Shown here piece by piece: positions 1 through 13,500 of a stretch of DNA of 64,000 nucleotides. Origin of the DNA: Hirudo medicinalis (taxonomy: Eukaryota; Annelida; Clitellata; Hirudinida; Hirudinidae); contig MPNW01000312.1 in the NCBI GenBank assembly GCA_011800805.1, positions 43,330 to 107,329 on the forward strand, written 5' to 3'. The notes under the pieces are model-generated. The model made no database searches. It was not told the origin of the DNA and was given only the letters and a program-made list of their open reading frames with translations. Each line of letters begins with the position of its first letter. Position 1 is the stretch's first letter. The position numbers were made by a program, and so were the translations under genes.

Positions 1-720
1 TTAGTCTTGCGTCCAAGACGATTCCTAAGAAGGTGGCCGTTGGGGACAGGGGGATTTGTTCCTTTCCGATGCGAAGTCTAATGTTGGCCTCGCTTCTCTT
101 GACTCTGCTGTTTGTAAATAAAACTGCTTGTGATTTAGATGCTGAGATCTTAAAACCATTTGCAGATAAAAACTTAGCCGTTTTATTGAGTTGCTTCTGC
201 ATGCGTGTTGTCATTGCTCTTGCGGAGGTCCCGGTCGTTCAGAGAGCAATGTCATCGGCATACATGGACAACTCAACCCCTTTGCAGGGGTTTTGGATCG
301 CATTCATCATGATAATGAAGAGAAGAGGGCTGAGGACGCTGCCTTGTGGAGTGCCGTTTTCTAAGACGACTGGTTCGGAGAGAGCTGATCCAACCCTCAC
401 TTGGATACTTTTATCCTGGAGGAAGTTGTGGATCCATTCCAGTGGTTTGCCCTTGACACCCATCTTGGAGAGTTGCTCGATGATCCCCTCTCTCCAAACC
501 ATGTCGAAGGCTTTTTCCAAGTCCAGGAAGACTCCAAGNACAGTGTTTCTGCCAGCAAGCTCTCTTGGCACTTTTGATGATCCACTGGGCATGACCCTTG
601 GCCCTCTTGTATTCTTCAAAACTCGACTCGCATCGAAGTCGCCGGTAGATAGCCCTCTTTCTGTTCAGCGTGCGAGCGGTAGCCAGAGGCTTTTTATAGT
701 CAACATTCTATTGTCTTCTG
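1..720 (-). pseudogene. LINE reverse transcriptase fragment (I/R1/Jockey-like)
   Basis: Read on the minus strand from about 720 down to 1. It starts with the basic linker that precedes RT in these LINEs (residues such as ARTLNRKRAIYRRL and AKGHAQWIIKSAKRACW). It then jumps, around the single N at 539, into RT fingers and palm: FLDLEKAFDMVWREGI, then TPQGSVLSPLLF, then YADDIAL. After the YADD box there is an in-frame stop near 220, followed by the thumb region (KFLSANGFKISASKSQ) to the window edge. The linker-to-RT jump skips the first RT blocks, so this is an internally deleted dead copy, cut by the window start. The clade assignment is from motif style only. Confidence 0.85.
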
Positions 721-1522
721 GCGCGCTCCACTCTGATTGGCTCTCACCACAACACATATATTACAGGAAATGCCTGTACTAAGAGCAATAAACTGAGAAC
801 CAAGGCTCCTCTAACGCTTTGCATATAAATGAACTATTATTATCAGTATCATCATCGTCGTCTCATTTGAATAAAATTCAGAAAATTTTAAACAAATGGA
901 ATTTACATACTGACGATGTTTAACGTGTTCTGTTTCCCTATTTTGTAATATTTTTATTGGAACCAGTAAAATGTTGCATAGATAATTAGATGTCAAATTA
1001 AAATTATCCCAACACTAGCAAAATTTAGAGAAAGTGTAAGCTTTACACTTGAAGAGCCTGAGATTGTATGCTGTCACACGCATGTCTGGCCCCTTTGCCA
1101 TTCAGATTGAGCATCTTTCTTACCATGCTGTCAAGATTTAAAATAAAAACCAATAACAAAACAAAAACGTTTCAAAATATATATTGAACAAAATCTCATC
1201 TTGTGAGAAAATCAAATCAAACAAAAAAACAGAGCTGTTGTTCTATAAATGAGTTTAGAAAACACATCAAAGGCCCATGTCATGAAATGACCAATGGCTT
1301 CTCTAAACAGCAGCGTGGCTTTCCATTATAGATGTATTTGGTTGAGTCCCCCAAGTCATTGTCACTATCTCTCAAGGTAAAATTCAGTTTAAAATTATAA
1401 ATTAGGTTTAAAAGTCTTCATAATCATAAGTAACCAATGAGTTCCCTATAGTATTTCAAATTAGTATTCCAAATCCATGCTTTGTGTTGAATTATCTGAA
1501 ACATTTTTGTTATATTGGCTCA
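721..1522. other. Intergenic, no gene seen
   Basis: AT-rich sequence between the dead LINE and the VPS16 stop codon. It should contain the VPS16 3' untranslated region on the minus strand, but I see no clear AATAAA close to the stop. No other feature is supportable. Confidence 0.5.
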
Positions 1523-4500
1523 TTAACGTTTTGCTTGCAGTGGCCTCAGCGACTTTAGCTTATCAAGGAGTGCTTTGTTTGAAGGAGGACACTTGGAGAG
1601 CACATGTTCCAAATCATCTTCATTTTTTGACTGAAGTGCCAGTTCAGCTGCCTTTTCCAACTGACTGGATTGTAATTAAATATAAGTAAATGTTATATTA
1701 AATATTACATTCAATAACTGATTATTAAGACTTACTCAAGTTTCAAATGATATCTCACTAGATTTTCTGGTTGAACACGAGACAGATAGTTTTTGGCCTC
1801 CTCAAAGTTTTTGTGTTTTATGCATACATCAATAAGCGTCTGAAAAGTTTTTTAAAAATTAAATCAAAATTATTTAAAACAAATTATTATAAAGTTTAAA
1901 CCACTTTAATTGAACAATAAAAAATTCAAAATCTCTTTATCGGGTATATTTTAATAGTTTTTTATGCAATTTTTACAATTTTCACTTAAATATTTGAAAT
2001 TAATTTTAAATGCATTCTAAACTGGCTGAATTTTAGTCTAATTGTTTTTTACATTTTTAAAAAATTGTTTAATAAAAGTAGTTAAGTAATTAAATGAACC
2101 TCATATCCCAATGGAAACTTTTTGCTTTTTGAAAGCTTGTCAAGTTCTACCCAATCTCCAACTTCCACCAGTGCTCGAACTCTTATTGACCATATCCTGG
2201 GGAAAAAAGTAATTTTGATTAGCTTTTGGTCAGAAATAGATTAGTCAGTGGTCTTTTGAGATAATTGATGCTGAATTACACCAAGATACACATTTCACAC
2301 TTGTAAGAAACTTGAACTTTGGGATCACTAGGGATCTAATGGAACCAGGCAAATATCAGCTGGGATTTAGCTGAGGAATGTAGTAATTTAGTGAGCTAAG
2401 ATGTTTCAGAAATTTGAACCATTTTTTTCATGATGCATTGCTCTTAAGTTACACTTAAGAAACTAAATGTTTACATTTTTTTTGGCAAAAATTCCATTCT
2501 GTTCTACTGAATGTATTTTGCCACCTTAAACGCCCCTTCACATTCACTTTAGCTAGGAGGTGGGCTTAAATACATTTTTGCCAGCTTTGCCCACCCACTA
2601 GTGCATCATCTTCAAAATTGCAATCATCACATATCGCACCCTCAAGACCTCTAATCCATCTTATTAACATCAGCACTATTTTCAATCCATCCTCTACATC
2701 TTCTTGGCATTACCTTTGATTCTCACCTCAGCTTCAAAGAACATACTGTCTCCAATAGCCATCCATCACCTAATCCTGTAATCACCTTGGTATCCAGAAA
2801 ATTCATTGCCGGAACATTCATCACAGAAAATTCATCATGGGAAGAATCATCGTGTGGAAAATTCATCGAAAATTCATTGTCTAAAAAATTCTTAGGATTC
2901 CAACTGCCCTCCATAAGTTTCTGTTGCCCTCATCCCTGGACTTTCAGGTTGCCATTTAATATAATTTATCGATTGACATGTTACATATGCTATTCCATGC
3001 AAGAGATATGCTATGCCTCATCAAGTTCCTCAGATAGTCTCATTTCTTTTGATCCATCCCTGAATTTCTGTTACCCTCCTCCCTGGACTTTTCGAAATGT
3101 GTACATTGAAAAGTTAGATTTGTTAGAAAAGTTGTCATTTAATATCGATTGACTTGCAACATATGCTAGCCACACAAAGGGAATCACTTTACCAGACACT
3201 CATCAAGTAGCACCTGTTCCTTAAATCATCTATTGATTTCTTCTCATCCAAAGAGTATACATAAATATATATGCCACTCTGAGACCATATCCTACTGTTC
3301 ACGCATTCTGTTAACCCATGCAAGGCCAGAGCAATGGGGTGAGTGATCAAGCCTCTTAACATAACATTAAATTATAGTGGTTTAAGTAGACTAATGTCTG
3401 TGTGATAAATCACTTATGCTAACATAAAGCTAAATGTGATTATTGGAGCTTCACTTATAAGACTGTGATTAATGCAAATAATAAATTAATTAATTGAATC
3501 TTTACAATTATTCCAAAAAACTATGGAAGCTACATATACCCGCACTTTTTTTTGGAAAACATTATTCTAAGGGGCCATCTTCTACATATATTTCTCTCCT
3601 AAGAATTTTTTAGACAATGAATTTTCATTTCATTCAATTTAGGCATTGAATTTTCTGTGATCCAATTACCTCATCTGGGCAATAACTATTCACTCCTCTC
3701 CTTCAATAAGAATGAAATCTTCTCCTTCTTGAACATAGCCTAGTTCTCTCTCCTGTGGACTATTGCAACTCTTTGATTCCCTCCAAGGCATCCAAAATAA
3801 AGTTGCTAAACAATTCCTCCTTAATTCCAGCCTCTTCAACAATGAATGCCTGATGCAACTTCACTGGTTGTCCATCCACATATTGTAAGCTCGTGACATC
3901 CAATCTACCCTACCTACATCACCTCTGCATCATACCTGATTGCCTTCGTTCATCTCCCACCATTCACTTACAACAATCAGTCCATAGATTATTCTTCATC
4001 AACATAGTAAATGCTTATCACCTACTATCCAAAAACTTTTTAAAATTACCATGTTATCCATTTCTTATTCTATTTAACCATTCAATATTAACACCCAGTA
4101 TTTATTTATTGATACATTAATTAACTGATGTAAAAAGCCCAGAATGCAACTGAGTGGTAAAAAAAGACAAACCAAAAAAAAAGAGAGACTAGGAGTGTCA
4201 GTGACATGACATTTGTCAATTTTATTTCATGTCGCAGATGTATATGTGTGATTGATGGGGCTGTGTGATGTGCTTTAGTCGCCTGTGCAAGGCCACGCGT
4301 TGGTACGATTGATTGTGCTTTGGTTTGTTTTGCATACTGCCTGGGAGTATATATAAGGTGTTGTGCAGCGAGGCAGTAGAGGTGCTCCCGCATGGTCTAA
4401 TGGTCGAGGTTTATGCCTCTCATGATGGTAGCATGGATTTGAATCCCGTCCTAATCATCTAGCTGTGCAACGGACATTAATGAACAATTATTATTTGAGG

Positions 4501-7500
4501 CAGTAGAGTTGGAGAGTGCGGTAGTTAGAGCAAGAGAGCAGGTGGTATTCCTGGTGAACAAGCGAAGAAGGCAGACGATAGTTGACATAGCGAGAGTGTG
4601 GTGATCAATCGTGTTTCAATTATTGTGTTTGAGCTACGATTTGCTTACTGTTGTCTCCTTTACTTTAAATATATTTTTATTTCGATATTTGTGTTGATTT
4701 TCAATCAATATCGGCTAAACGAGGTAGATACCCGATAGGAGAGTTTTAGAACCTGACAAGTAGCCAACCAGAGTGCAGTGGAAACCAAAAGAAAATAAAT
4801 GTTATAAACAATATTGTTATTTGCAGAAAAGAAAGTCAATTTAATTCAAAATATTCTGTATTGATTGGTAGTTTTTGAATAAACAACATCATTAAGTGAT
4901 TTGCAATCCATAACTTTCCTTTTAGTGAGAAAGTATTTGATGGCATTGAGATGTATTGAATTTGTAGTCTTGACATCTTATGGCTGTATTGTTAAAATGT
5001 TTTACTTGAAGATCAAAACATTGCATCATAAGCACTTGAGAATAGTGCAATAAGGCAAATAACTTTCAGGAAAGTACTCTTGTGAAAGTGCCTCTAGTAA
5101 CGGTTGAGACTAAGTGCTAAACACTTTATATAGGTTCGCATCCTTGGACAATAAGTATTTGAGATCAATAACAATAGCTAATCCATATTCCTAACATCAG
5201 AATGCATCCAAAATTAGGAATGCTTAGAGACACAGTAAACAATGCTTTTACCATCGCTCACAGAAATGTATATAATCTATGTTGAAGAACTTCATATACT
5301 CCTGGTTTATGTCTTTTTCATGGCTCAAAAACTGAGGCAAGTGAATGAGATTGGTTTGTACTTAGGGCTGCATGTTAGTCCTTTTATTCTGTAATATATT
5401 TGCATTAAACTCTTATATTTCTTAATTTGTCATCATATCAACTATTTGTAATTTGTTTTATTGAATTTTTTTTTTATAAAATGTTTAGACCACTTATATA
5501 CTTCAAAAAAGCAATTCGATTAGTTGTTCAAAATGATAATTATTATAGCCAATAACACTAGATTTTATATGTATCTAGCTGATCTTTTGAGTGCCTTATG
5601 TACAGGATGTGAAGGCGATTTTGAATCAATCTACCAATTATATAGTGCCCTACCCGAGGACGCTCCCTGATGGTGCAAGCTGGGTGCAACCGTTGCCATT
5701 ACGGCTGCATGCATGAACGCAACCCATTCAAGCCAACTTGCACGCATTTGGTCACTTGACCCTTAATGAAGTTAATGTGTAAATTTGAAGTTTCAAATGT
5801 GATAGTTAGCAATAAAATTAGTAGTTAATGGTGAAGTAACCTCTTATCTGATATTCTAAATTCTTTTCTTAGTTGCTCAAAGTGACTGATGTTGCCATTT
5901 AACAGAAGATCATGTAATGTCTCATTGAGGGACTTGTTATAGAATGTCCTATCTAGTTCCTCTGCAAATTTTACTTGATGCCTCATCAGTTTAATTTGTT
6001 CCTCTGTGAGCTAGGATACAATTAATCAACAACTATTTATTATATGCATTATAAAGTAACAAATCAACCACCTTAGTAAAAGTATCTTTTTTGGCCTTTT
6101 CAAATGCTTCTTGTGCTCCAACTAAATTACTCAGTCTTTGATCATTTTTCTGATTCTAAAGTGAAAAAAACTGCAGCATAAGTTAAAAATAATATTTGCA
6201 GTGATTCATCACACCTCTTCGTAACTCATGGCCACTTTACACAGAGCTTCCTCCAAATGATTATCAGATTGATAATGCACATCAAGGAGCATTTCTCTAT
6301 TCTGTTCTTTACATTGCTGGACATTAAAAATTAAGTTTTTTAAACATTGACACATTTTCATGATTGCTTCAACATCAACCTGAAGATAAAAAGCATAAGC
6401 TACAGGAAACTGGCTGATGGTTCTAAGAAACTCCCCCTGCTGCAGTTTATCTTTCCATTGAGCAAGCACTAATGCCACTAAATAATGCAAAATATTAAAA
6501 TATTAAATTTAATTCATTTGCAAGGTTTTGGACATTTCATGGTACCAAGATCACTGTCGCCACTTTCAATGGCTTTTGATAAAGCTTCACATCCCTTATT
6601 AAGTATAACCAATAGAGGAATCTGCCTTGTTGCACTGGGTTCAAAATTTATCAGCTGGTAAATAGAAATAAAAATGTATATTTTTCAATGTGGTGAATGT
6701 ATGAATAACTGACATCCAAAGCAAGTCTTGATCTTTTGCATTCAATAGCCTTGTTTATGATATTTGTATATGATACACCTCTGTGTTCACTAAGCTTTGT
6801 GGAAATAATTTTTGCCAGTTGACCATCATTCAGTTTAGAATGTTGAATCTGTTATAATGATAATTATTAATATATATACATTTAAATTAATATTTAATAG
6901 TAACCTAGAGGTAAATAAGAAGTTACTTATTAATTAAAAAATAATTTTTTAATTTTACTCAGGCCATATTTACCTTAGTTACAATAATAATACTATAATA
7001 ATAGTGAATTTATGGAACACCTTAGGCATAAGCATCAGGGGCGCTTAGACAATTTATATAGCACCATCTCCCAGAGACGCCTTGTGGCGGTGCAAGCTGG
7101 AAAATCCATCTGCAACAACTGCTGCTTTTACCATCACTCACAGGAATGCAACCCTCTAGGTAGAGGTCAACCAAACTTCAGTTTCGACATTAAAAGTTGC
7201 CTTATGATCATTTTTGGAAAAATTATCTTTCAATCTCTGCTGAAAGTGATTTAGGCTTTCGGTCACCTGTCAGAAGTCAGACTATCTCTATTCAAAGATT
7301 AATCACTAACCAATGAACACTGAACATATTGCCATCTAATTTAATGTTTAGGGGTTAAAATATAAATCAAATGTTCATTAAAGGCCTTTATTCATTAAAA
7401 TTTCTACATTTAAAATATGTGATTTCTATATGTTAATCAGAATCCCTTATAAAGTGGAATTGATTTACAAGTTCTTTGCAGTCCTTTGAAGTATTCCCCC

Positions 7501-10500
7501 ACTTTTGTCTTACAAATTATTGTGCATGAAAGGTGAATTTAAAGTTTAGATTCTAAACAGAGTAGGAAGTTGATGCAAAGTTTCAAATGAAGAGGAATTT
7601 TAAGGAAGATTTTGAGATTTTGTCTGGTCATTCATAGCTCATGCAAGAGTGTTAATCACAAGCTCAAGCTAGATGCAATCAACCAATCTGGAAGATGATT
7701 ACCAATGAATTTTTTTAATATTTAATTGTTTTTATATTTTCATAATTGATTAATATTTGTTAAGTGAATTAAAACATAATGATTAAATAAAGAATATATT
7801 TAAGTGAAAACTTATTTTTTAAAATGCCTGTATCGTTGCATGATACATTAGTCCGCATGTTACATTCGTTTGCGTGTTATATTCGTGAAAATATGGTAAA
7901 CGGTACAAATAAATATAGTAACTAGTAAACCTTGTCACAAGCCCATGTAGATAAAACTTTGTTGACTCCATTATCACCAGGCATTTTCAAATATTTACAA
8001 ATTTCAAATGCCAACCAAAACAACTTCCTCATCATCAGCCGATCAATAAGAACTTCCAAGGTTAAATGATTTAACCTGCAACATAAAATTGTTAATTTGT
8101 TTGTAAAAAAAAAAGGTAAGAGGCCAGATATGTGCATGATGAATTGTGTACATGAGAATACTACTAAAGAAACAGAATAAAAAATCAGCATAAAATCTTA
8201 AATTTTAACTGTTTACATTTCAATCTTTAAAATTAATTGATACATGTTGGTCCAAATTGCTTGCCTCTCACAAGAAAGAAAAAAAAGAGCAAATGTCAAA
8301 AAACAGTATCAAAAAAGTAAATTATAGTTACTGGACTATAGTTATGGCAATCCCAACATCAACAGATCTAAGAACATTAAGTATCCTCAGTTTCTGACAC
8401 ATGTCCACAAAATCTGCAGTTCTCAGATCACTTAGAAAACATTTTCCAAAAGCAGCAGCCTGATAATGTAAAGTGAAGTGAATTATAATGAATCAACATT
8501 TAACATTAAGTGAAGATGAAGATGTTTCCCCAAATAGAATGTGAAAAGCACTTCTTAACTCTGTCACTGAATTGTCACAGAGCATTGTTTATTTCTCAAA
8601 AAAAGTATCCATTTTAATAAAATTGTTTAAAAAATCCATCAATAAAATTAAGGACAAAGATGAGATTAACAAGCAGATACATCTTGGTTGAATATTCAGA
8701 AACTTAGTGAGCTTACAGATTCCATTCAGAAATTTAAAAAAATCATTCATACCTTATTCAAAATATAATAGCCATTTAAAAAAAAAATTGCTTATGAGTT
8801 TTAGCCATAGCTTCAAAAAAATTGTGTGGCTTTTTATGATGAGTCAATTAGGCTGGATAGCACTGAAAAACTAAATCAAAAATGTTCAGATTGAGAACAA
8901 AGTAGAAACCCTACTTTCAACAAAGCTTTTTGATTTTCTTTATCAAATTCATAACCTGCTGCTTTCAAGCAGCTTAAATAAGCTTTTGGAAGATCATCTT
9001 TAATTGTTTTAATGTATTCATGTGATTCTTTTTTCTCTTCCTATAGATTAAAGATAACCAAATAAATAATGGTAATTAAGCAGATGTAATGATTTATCAT
9101 TAACAAAATACCTGAAATAATCTAGATGCTTCGAACATCATAATTTCTGGTGTGACTGCACCAATTTTAAAAACATTCTCTAATTCCTCTTGAGAATAAA
9201 TAGAAATAAATTAAATGTGTTACAAATTTTAAAGAAATGTCTATCATTAATTACTTGGAACTTTTTGAAGAAACTCCATTATTCTTTCACTGACAATCCT
9301 AACTCCATCTTTTTCAGGAACCATGTGAAAGGGAGTGTCAAACTCAAATCTTGAAACATTTTAAATTAATAATGAGTGAAAATAGAGTGCAAACAAGTTT
9401 GCTTTGCTCTTGTGTAAAAGCATTAAAAATCTCGTTTTAAATACTTAATTTAATAATAATAATAGATAATTTGTAAGGTGCCATGTGCTTAGCATCATTC
9501 AATAAAAATCTGTTTTAGCATTTGATTCATGGCGGATATCATTAACATCAGATTTTCTTGAACTTATTCTAAATTCGCTCATGATGCAGCAAATGAAAAT
9601 TTGGAAAAAATCAAACATTCAAAAAATGTCATTGTCTCCAGTCTTCCACCTCAGCCCTCGATCAATGATGACAGGCTCATCCAAAATTTAAATGAACCTC
9701 ACTGTAAAAACCTGTCATTGTCAACATTCATCATCTTTGGAAGGAGCCTACAAACACCATGCTCTGTTTTACTCTTACAAATACTGAAGTGGTAACTGAT
9801 GAGATCTCTTCATCTCAAACCCTTCGACTGTCCACTGATCTGTCCATCAAGAAAGTATTCATGAATCACGATCTAACCCACAGGGAGGCCGAGGCTGCTT
9901 ACCAGAAAAGATGTGAGAGGAGCTCAAAGGCTGCACTTTCGGAAATGAACCAAGACCCTGGGCTTTTACCAACATTTGAAGTGTTGTTAACAAACAAAAA
10001 GAATTTGCTTTATTTTTGGGGACTTATGATCTAGAGGTTTTTGGTTTGGTTGAACTTAGTTAAATCATGAACTGGATGGTTTATTTCTCCCTCATGAACA
10101 TCAAGCTTTTCGATGTGATAGAGGATCTCATGGTGGTGGTGTGGCTCTGCTTGCTAAGATGAAACTCAGTCATACAAAAGTGAAATAGTTTGCGTTGGTA
10201 TTTGCACAGTCAGTTCAACCTGCAGACCAGGTTGTATAATCTATTGTAGACCAGGAAGATTCAACTCTGAATATGTAGACTATGCCAACAACAGCATCCG
10301 ATGCAAAATGTCACTCCTATCCACAAAAAGGGTGCCACATCCGATCAAGGAAATTACAAACCCATATGTTCATGCCCTCTTGTTGTCATACAATGGAAAG
10401 GTGATCAATAAAGACATTCTGAACTACCTTCAAACAACCTTATATCCCTTGATCAACATGGTTCCTGAATATGAAATCAACATGCATAAACCTAATTGAG

Positions 10501-13500
10501 AGTATTAATGACTGTTCAACGTCAATGAAGTTGCACCAAACATCATACTTCAATTTTAAAAAGGCCTTTGACTCACTGTCTCACCAAAATTTACTGACAA
10601 AAACTGGCTTATTACAACAGCATTTCGGACAACCTGTTTTCATGGCTAAAGGCATTCCTGTGGAATAGAACTCAAGCCATCAAAGTGTACAGCCACTTGT
10701 GCAACAATGGAGATGTGTTTAGTGGCATATCTCAAGGGAGTGTGCTGGGACCTATGCTTTTCCTTATATACATAAATGATGTTGTGAATGCATTTAAGGA
10801 TAACTGTCAAATTTAAACTGTTAGCAGATTACATTAAGCTCTACTCAATATCATCATCTTCCCGCAACTATTCTTTACAAACTGCTATTGATGGTTAGGT
10901 GTTATGGAGTGACAAATGGCAATTACAAATAGCAGGTTAGTTCAGAGCTGTGTTCCATAATTTTCAACTGTAATTTTTAATAATTTATGAGAATTTCACT
11001 ATTAAGTAATTCACATAGATTTATTGACAAAATTAAATTCCATAAAATCTTCTATAAGTTTGTTTTTGAATTTCAATGAAAGTGCTTTAAATGCTGATGC
11101 AAAATATGTCGACAGTTATGAATATGCAATGTGGATTTAACCCCAAATCCCAAAAGAGTAACAATAAAAAACACAAAAAAAAAAGAAATACATTCAAAAT
11201 AACTGACTTGACATGGCTCTTTGTGGGTCCAACCAGGAGAAAATAGTTTTCCCACTTGGCAACAACAGCACTCTTCCCACACCTGTAAACCACACCCATC
11301 ATTTTAGCTAATAATGTGATCAACAACAATGTATTCATTTTTGCTTACCAGACTAATTGATTTGGCCTTGACAAATTACCAGTGTCATATTCACAATATG
11401 TCTCCTACATTTTCAAAACATAAACATATTAATCGTATTAAACATTGTGAATAGCTTTAAAGTTATAAATAACACATTAAATTTATGTAACAGTCACAAG
11501 GTCAAGCAAGAATTTTGAAGCAATGTAGATCCAATTCAACTTCACAAATTTTGTTGGATAAAAGTATCACCTCAACCTAAACTTGTACACATTTTTAAAA
11601 TTTATATAATTTGCATAATGTGTAATGATTTAAAATATTACTCACTCATTCAATACAAAATGATCAAAGGAGCATCCAAAAAATGCCTATAACAAGTAAA
11701 TCTAAACAATTAAAAATAAATGATAGGAATGGGTGGGACAGATTGGATGATGATCTCAAGCATGATCTTTAGAAAATGTTGAAATGAAATTATTCCATGA
11801 AGTCCTTTACTGAATGTATTTATGAAAAGTGCTTAGATATACAGGCACTTTGCTGAAAAGCTACTCATGAAACCATGAAAATCAAGCCGAGCTTGAGTTG
11901 TTGAAAGGTGAGAAGGCACTCTGAAGAGGTTGAGAAAGTGGGTCTTTCAGTGTTGTGGGAAGAGTTGAAGGAACATGTGAGGAACCTTGGCCTTACCGAG
12001 AGTATTAGACAGAAGAACTATGAGGAGGAAAGCTCAGAGGAGATTTTTCAATGATCCATAGGTAGAGGCAAACTGGAGGAACATCTCAGGAATACCTACA
12101 TTCCTCAAGTGTCACTTGACATCCCAGTACCATAAAGTATTTTAAGCCTGGCATCTCCGACACTTGAAGAAGTGAGGCACGTTATTAGAAAAGCTAGAGG
12201 GAGAAGTACTCTGACCTAAGATCTGAAAGATAGCAGATTTCGGGTAAAATTAATGTCCATTGGGGTTGAAGTTGGGGTGAGGGGCATGGTTAGGAAGTTG
12301 GCATATATATGTTCCTCACTCAAATCGGTTTATTGAGCCATGAAAGAAACAAAGCTGTAATAAAAATGTCAGAGGCCATGGAGTCGGCATCATGCTGGAT
12401 TTGGGAGATGAGAGGCATTGCTAGGAATGAAGAAATGTAATTTGATTGATGAAGAGATCATGTGTGCATTCGCAAATGACATACAAATTGTCAAAGTGAA
12501 GATGACCGCTTCAAAGAAAATACAACACTCAGTTTGCATCGTATGGTATTGATTGTAAAAGGTTGCTGCGAGTCTTTAATTGACAACACATAATGGGTGA
12601 TGTACTGTAGGTGGATTAAGTAGGGAAATAACCGACAAGGACACTCGCTTGATCTCTGGCCCAACCCCCCCCCCCCACCCAGAACATAAGGAGTTTGGGC
12701 CGAAACATTCGGTGACAGGGACACTCTGATGATCAGCACAATCCCAAGGTAGGAGTTTCTTCAAGTAATCAAATCTAAGCAATTAAAATAAAAATAACCT
12801 TTAAATCAGAGGAACCAATCCACAAAATTCCAAGACTTGTAAACAATGCAAGATATTTGTTATCAAATGAAACACTCATTTCTGTATAAAAAACAACTTG
12901 ATCCGTTTTCAAAATTTTCTGAAAAATTGTGACAAATTGTCAACTTAAAACAATAATTCAAAAGTATTTGAGACTATATTGCAATTCTGTTAATTATTTA
13001 TATTAAGTATGATGGTCATTCTAATTATTTTCTTATAATTCATTTGATAAGAAATATAAATAATAACAAGAAATATAATACAACTGGAATAAACTAAAAA
13101 GAATGCCTTATGCATAGTTAAATAATACATGCTTACTTGTTTATTTGAGATACCAGTTATATCAATCATGTATAGATCAGCTTCTTTAGCAGCCAATATT
13201 TGGGGAGTTTGAGCAATATTTATGACACACCAAGAACTTGGAACTGAATCCCAATCTTTGATTCATAAATAATTAATATTGATATATTTATTGTTAATCG
13301 TCGTTACTCAACAATTTCATGAATTTGTAAGTACAATGTTATTTTCACTTCGATTAGCAGAACATTTACTTAACATCTAATACTATTGATAAATAATAAC
13401 ATCACATTCATAGCCACAGAAATCAAGGGGGAAACTTGTCCCCTATCTTGTCAGTTTGCCCCTTGATATGTTTCTAAATCCATATAATTCATAAATAATT

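Larger units (their letters stand above)
2197..5840. other. Large VPS16 intron 20 filled with repeats
   Basis: A 3.6 kb intron between the exon ending at 5841 and the exon starting at 2196 (minus strand). It contains a LINE split by a MITE (2590-4110), a solo LTR with an internal SINE (4196-4758) and one L2-tailed SINE (about 5580-5755). The stretch 4760-5580 shows no recognisable coding or repeat motif apart from a fragment near 5248 resembling the SINE body at 7130. Confidence 0.85.

Noticed and set aside
33..782. 249-codon open frame on the plus strand
   Set aside because: It is the antisense shadow of the dead LINE RT, whose RT motifs (KAFDMVW, PQGSVLSP, YADD) are on the minus strand.
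4121..4393. 90-residue minus-strand open frame as a gene
   Set aside because: It lies wholly in the solo LTR and SINE and has no domain.
6209..6490. A continuous 93-residue reading of this VPS16 region as one exon
   Set aside because: Homology fits only if 6317-6379 is removed as an intron; kept as a finding because both readings are open.
12664..12677. Poly-C run as a functional G-quadruplex or telomeric seed
   Set aside because: A single homopolymer inside a decayed repeat copy; other family copies have only short C runs.
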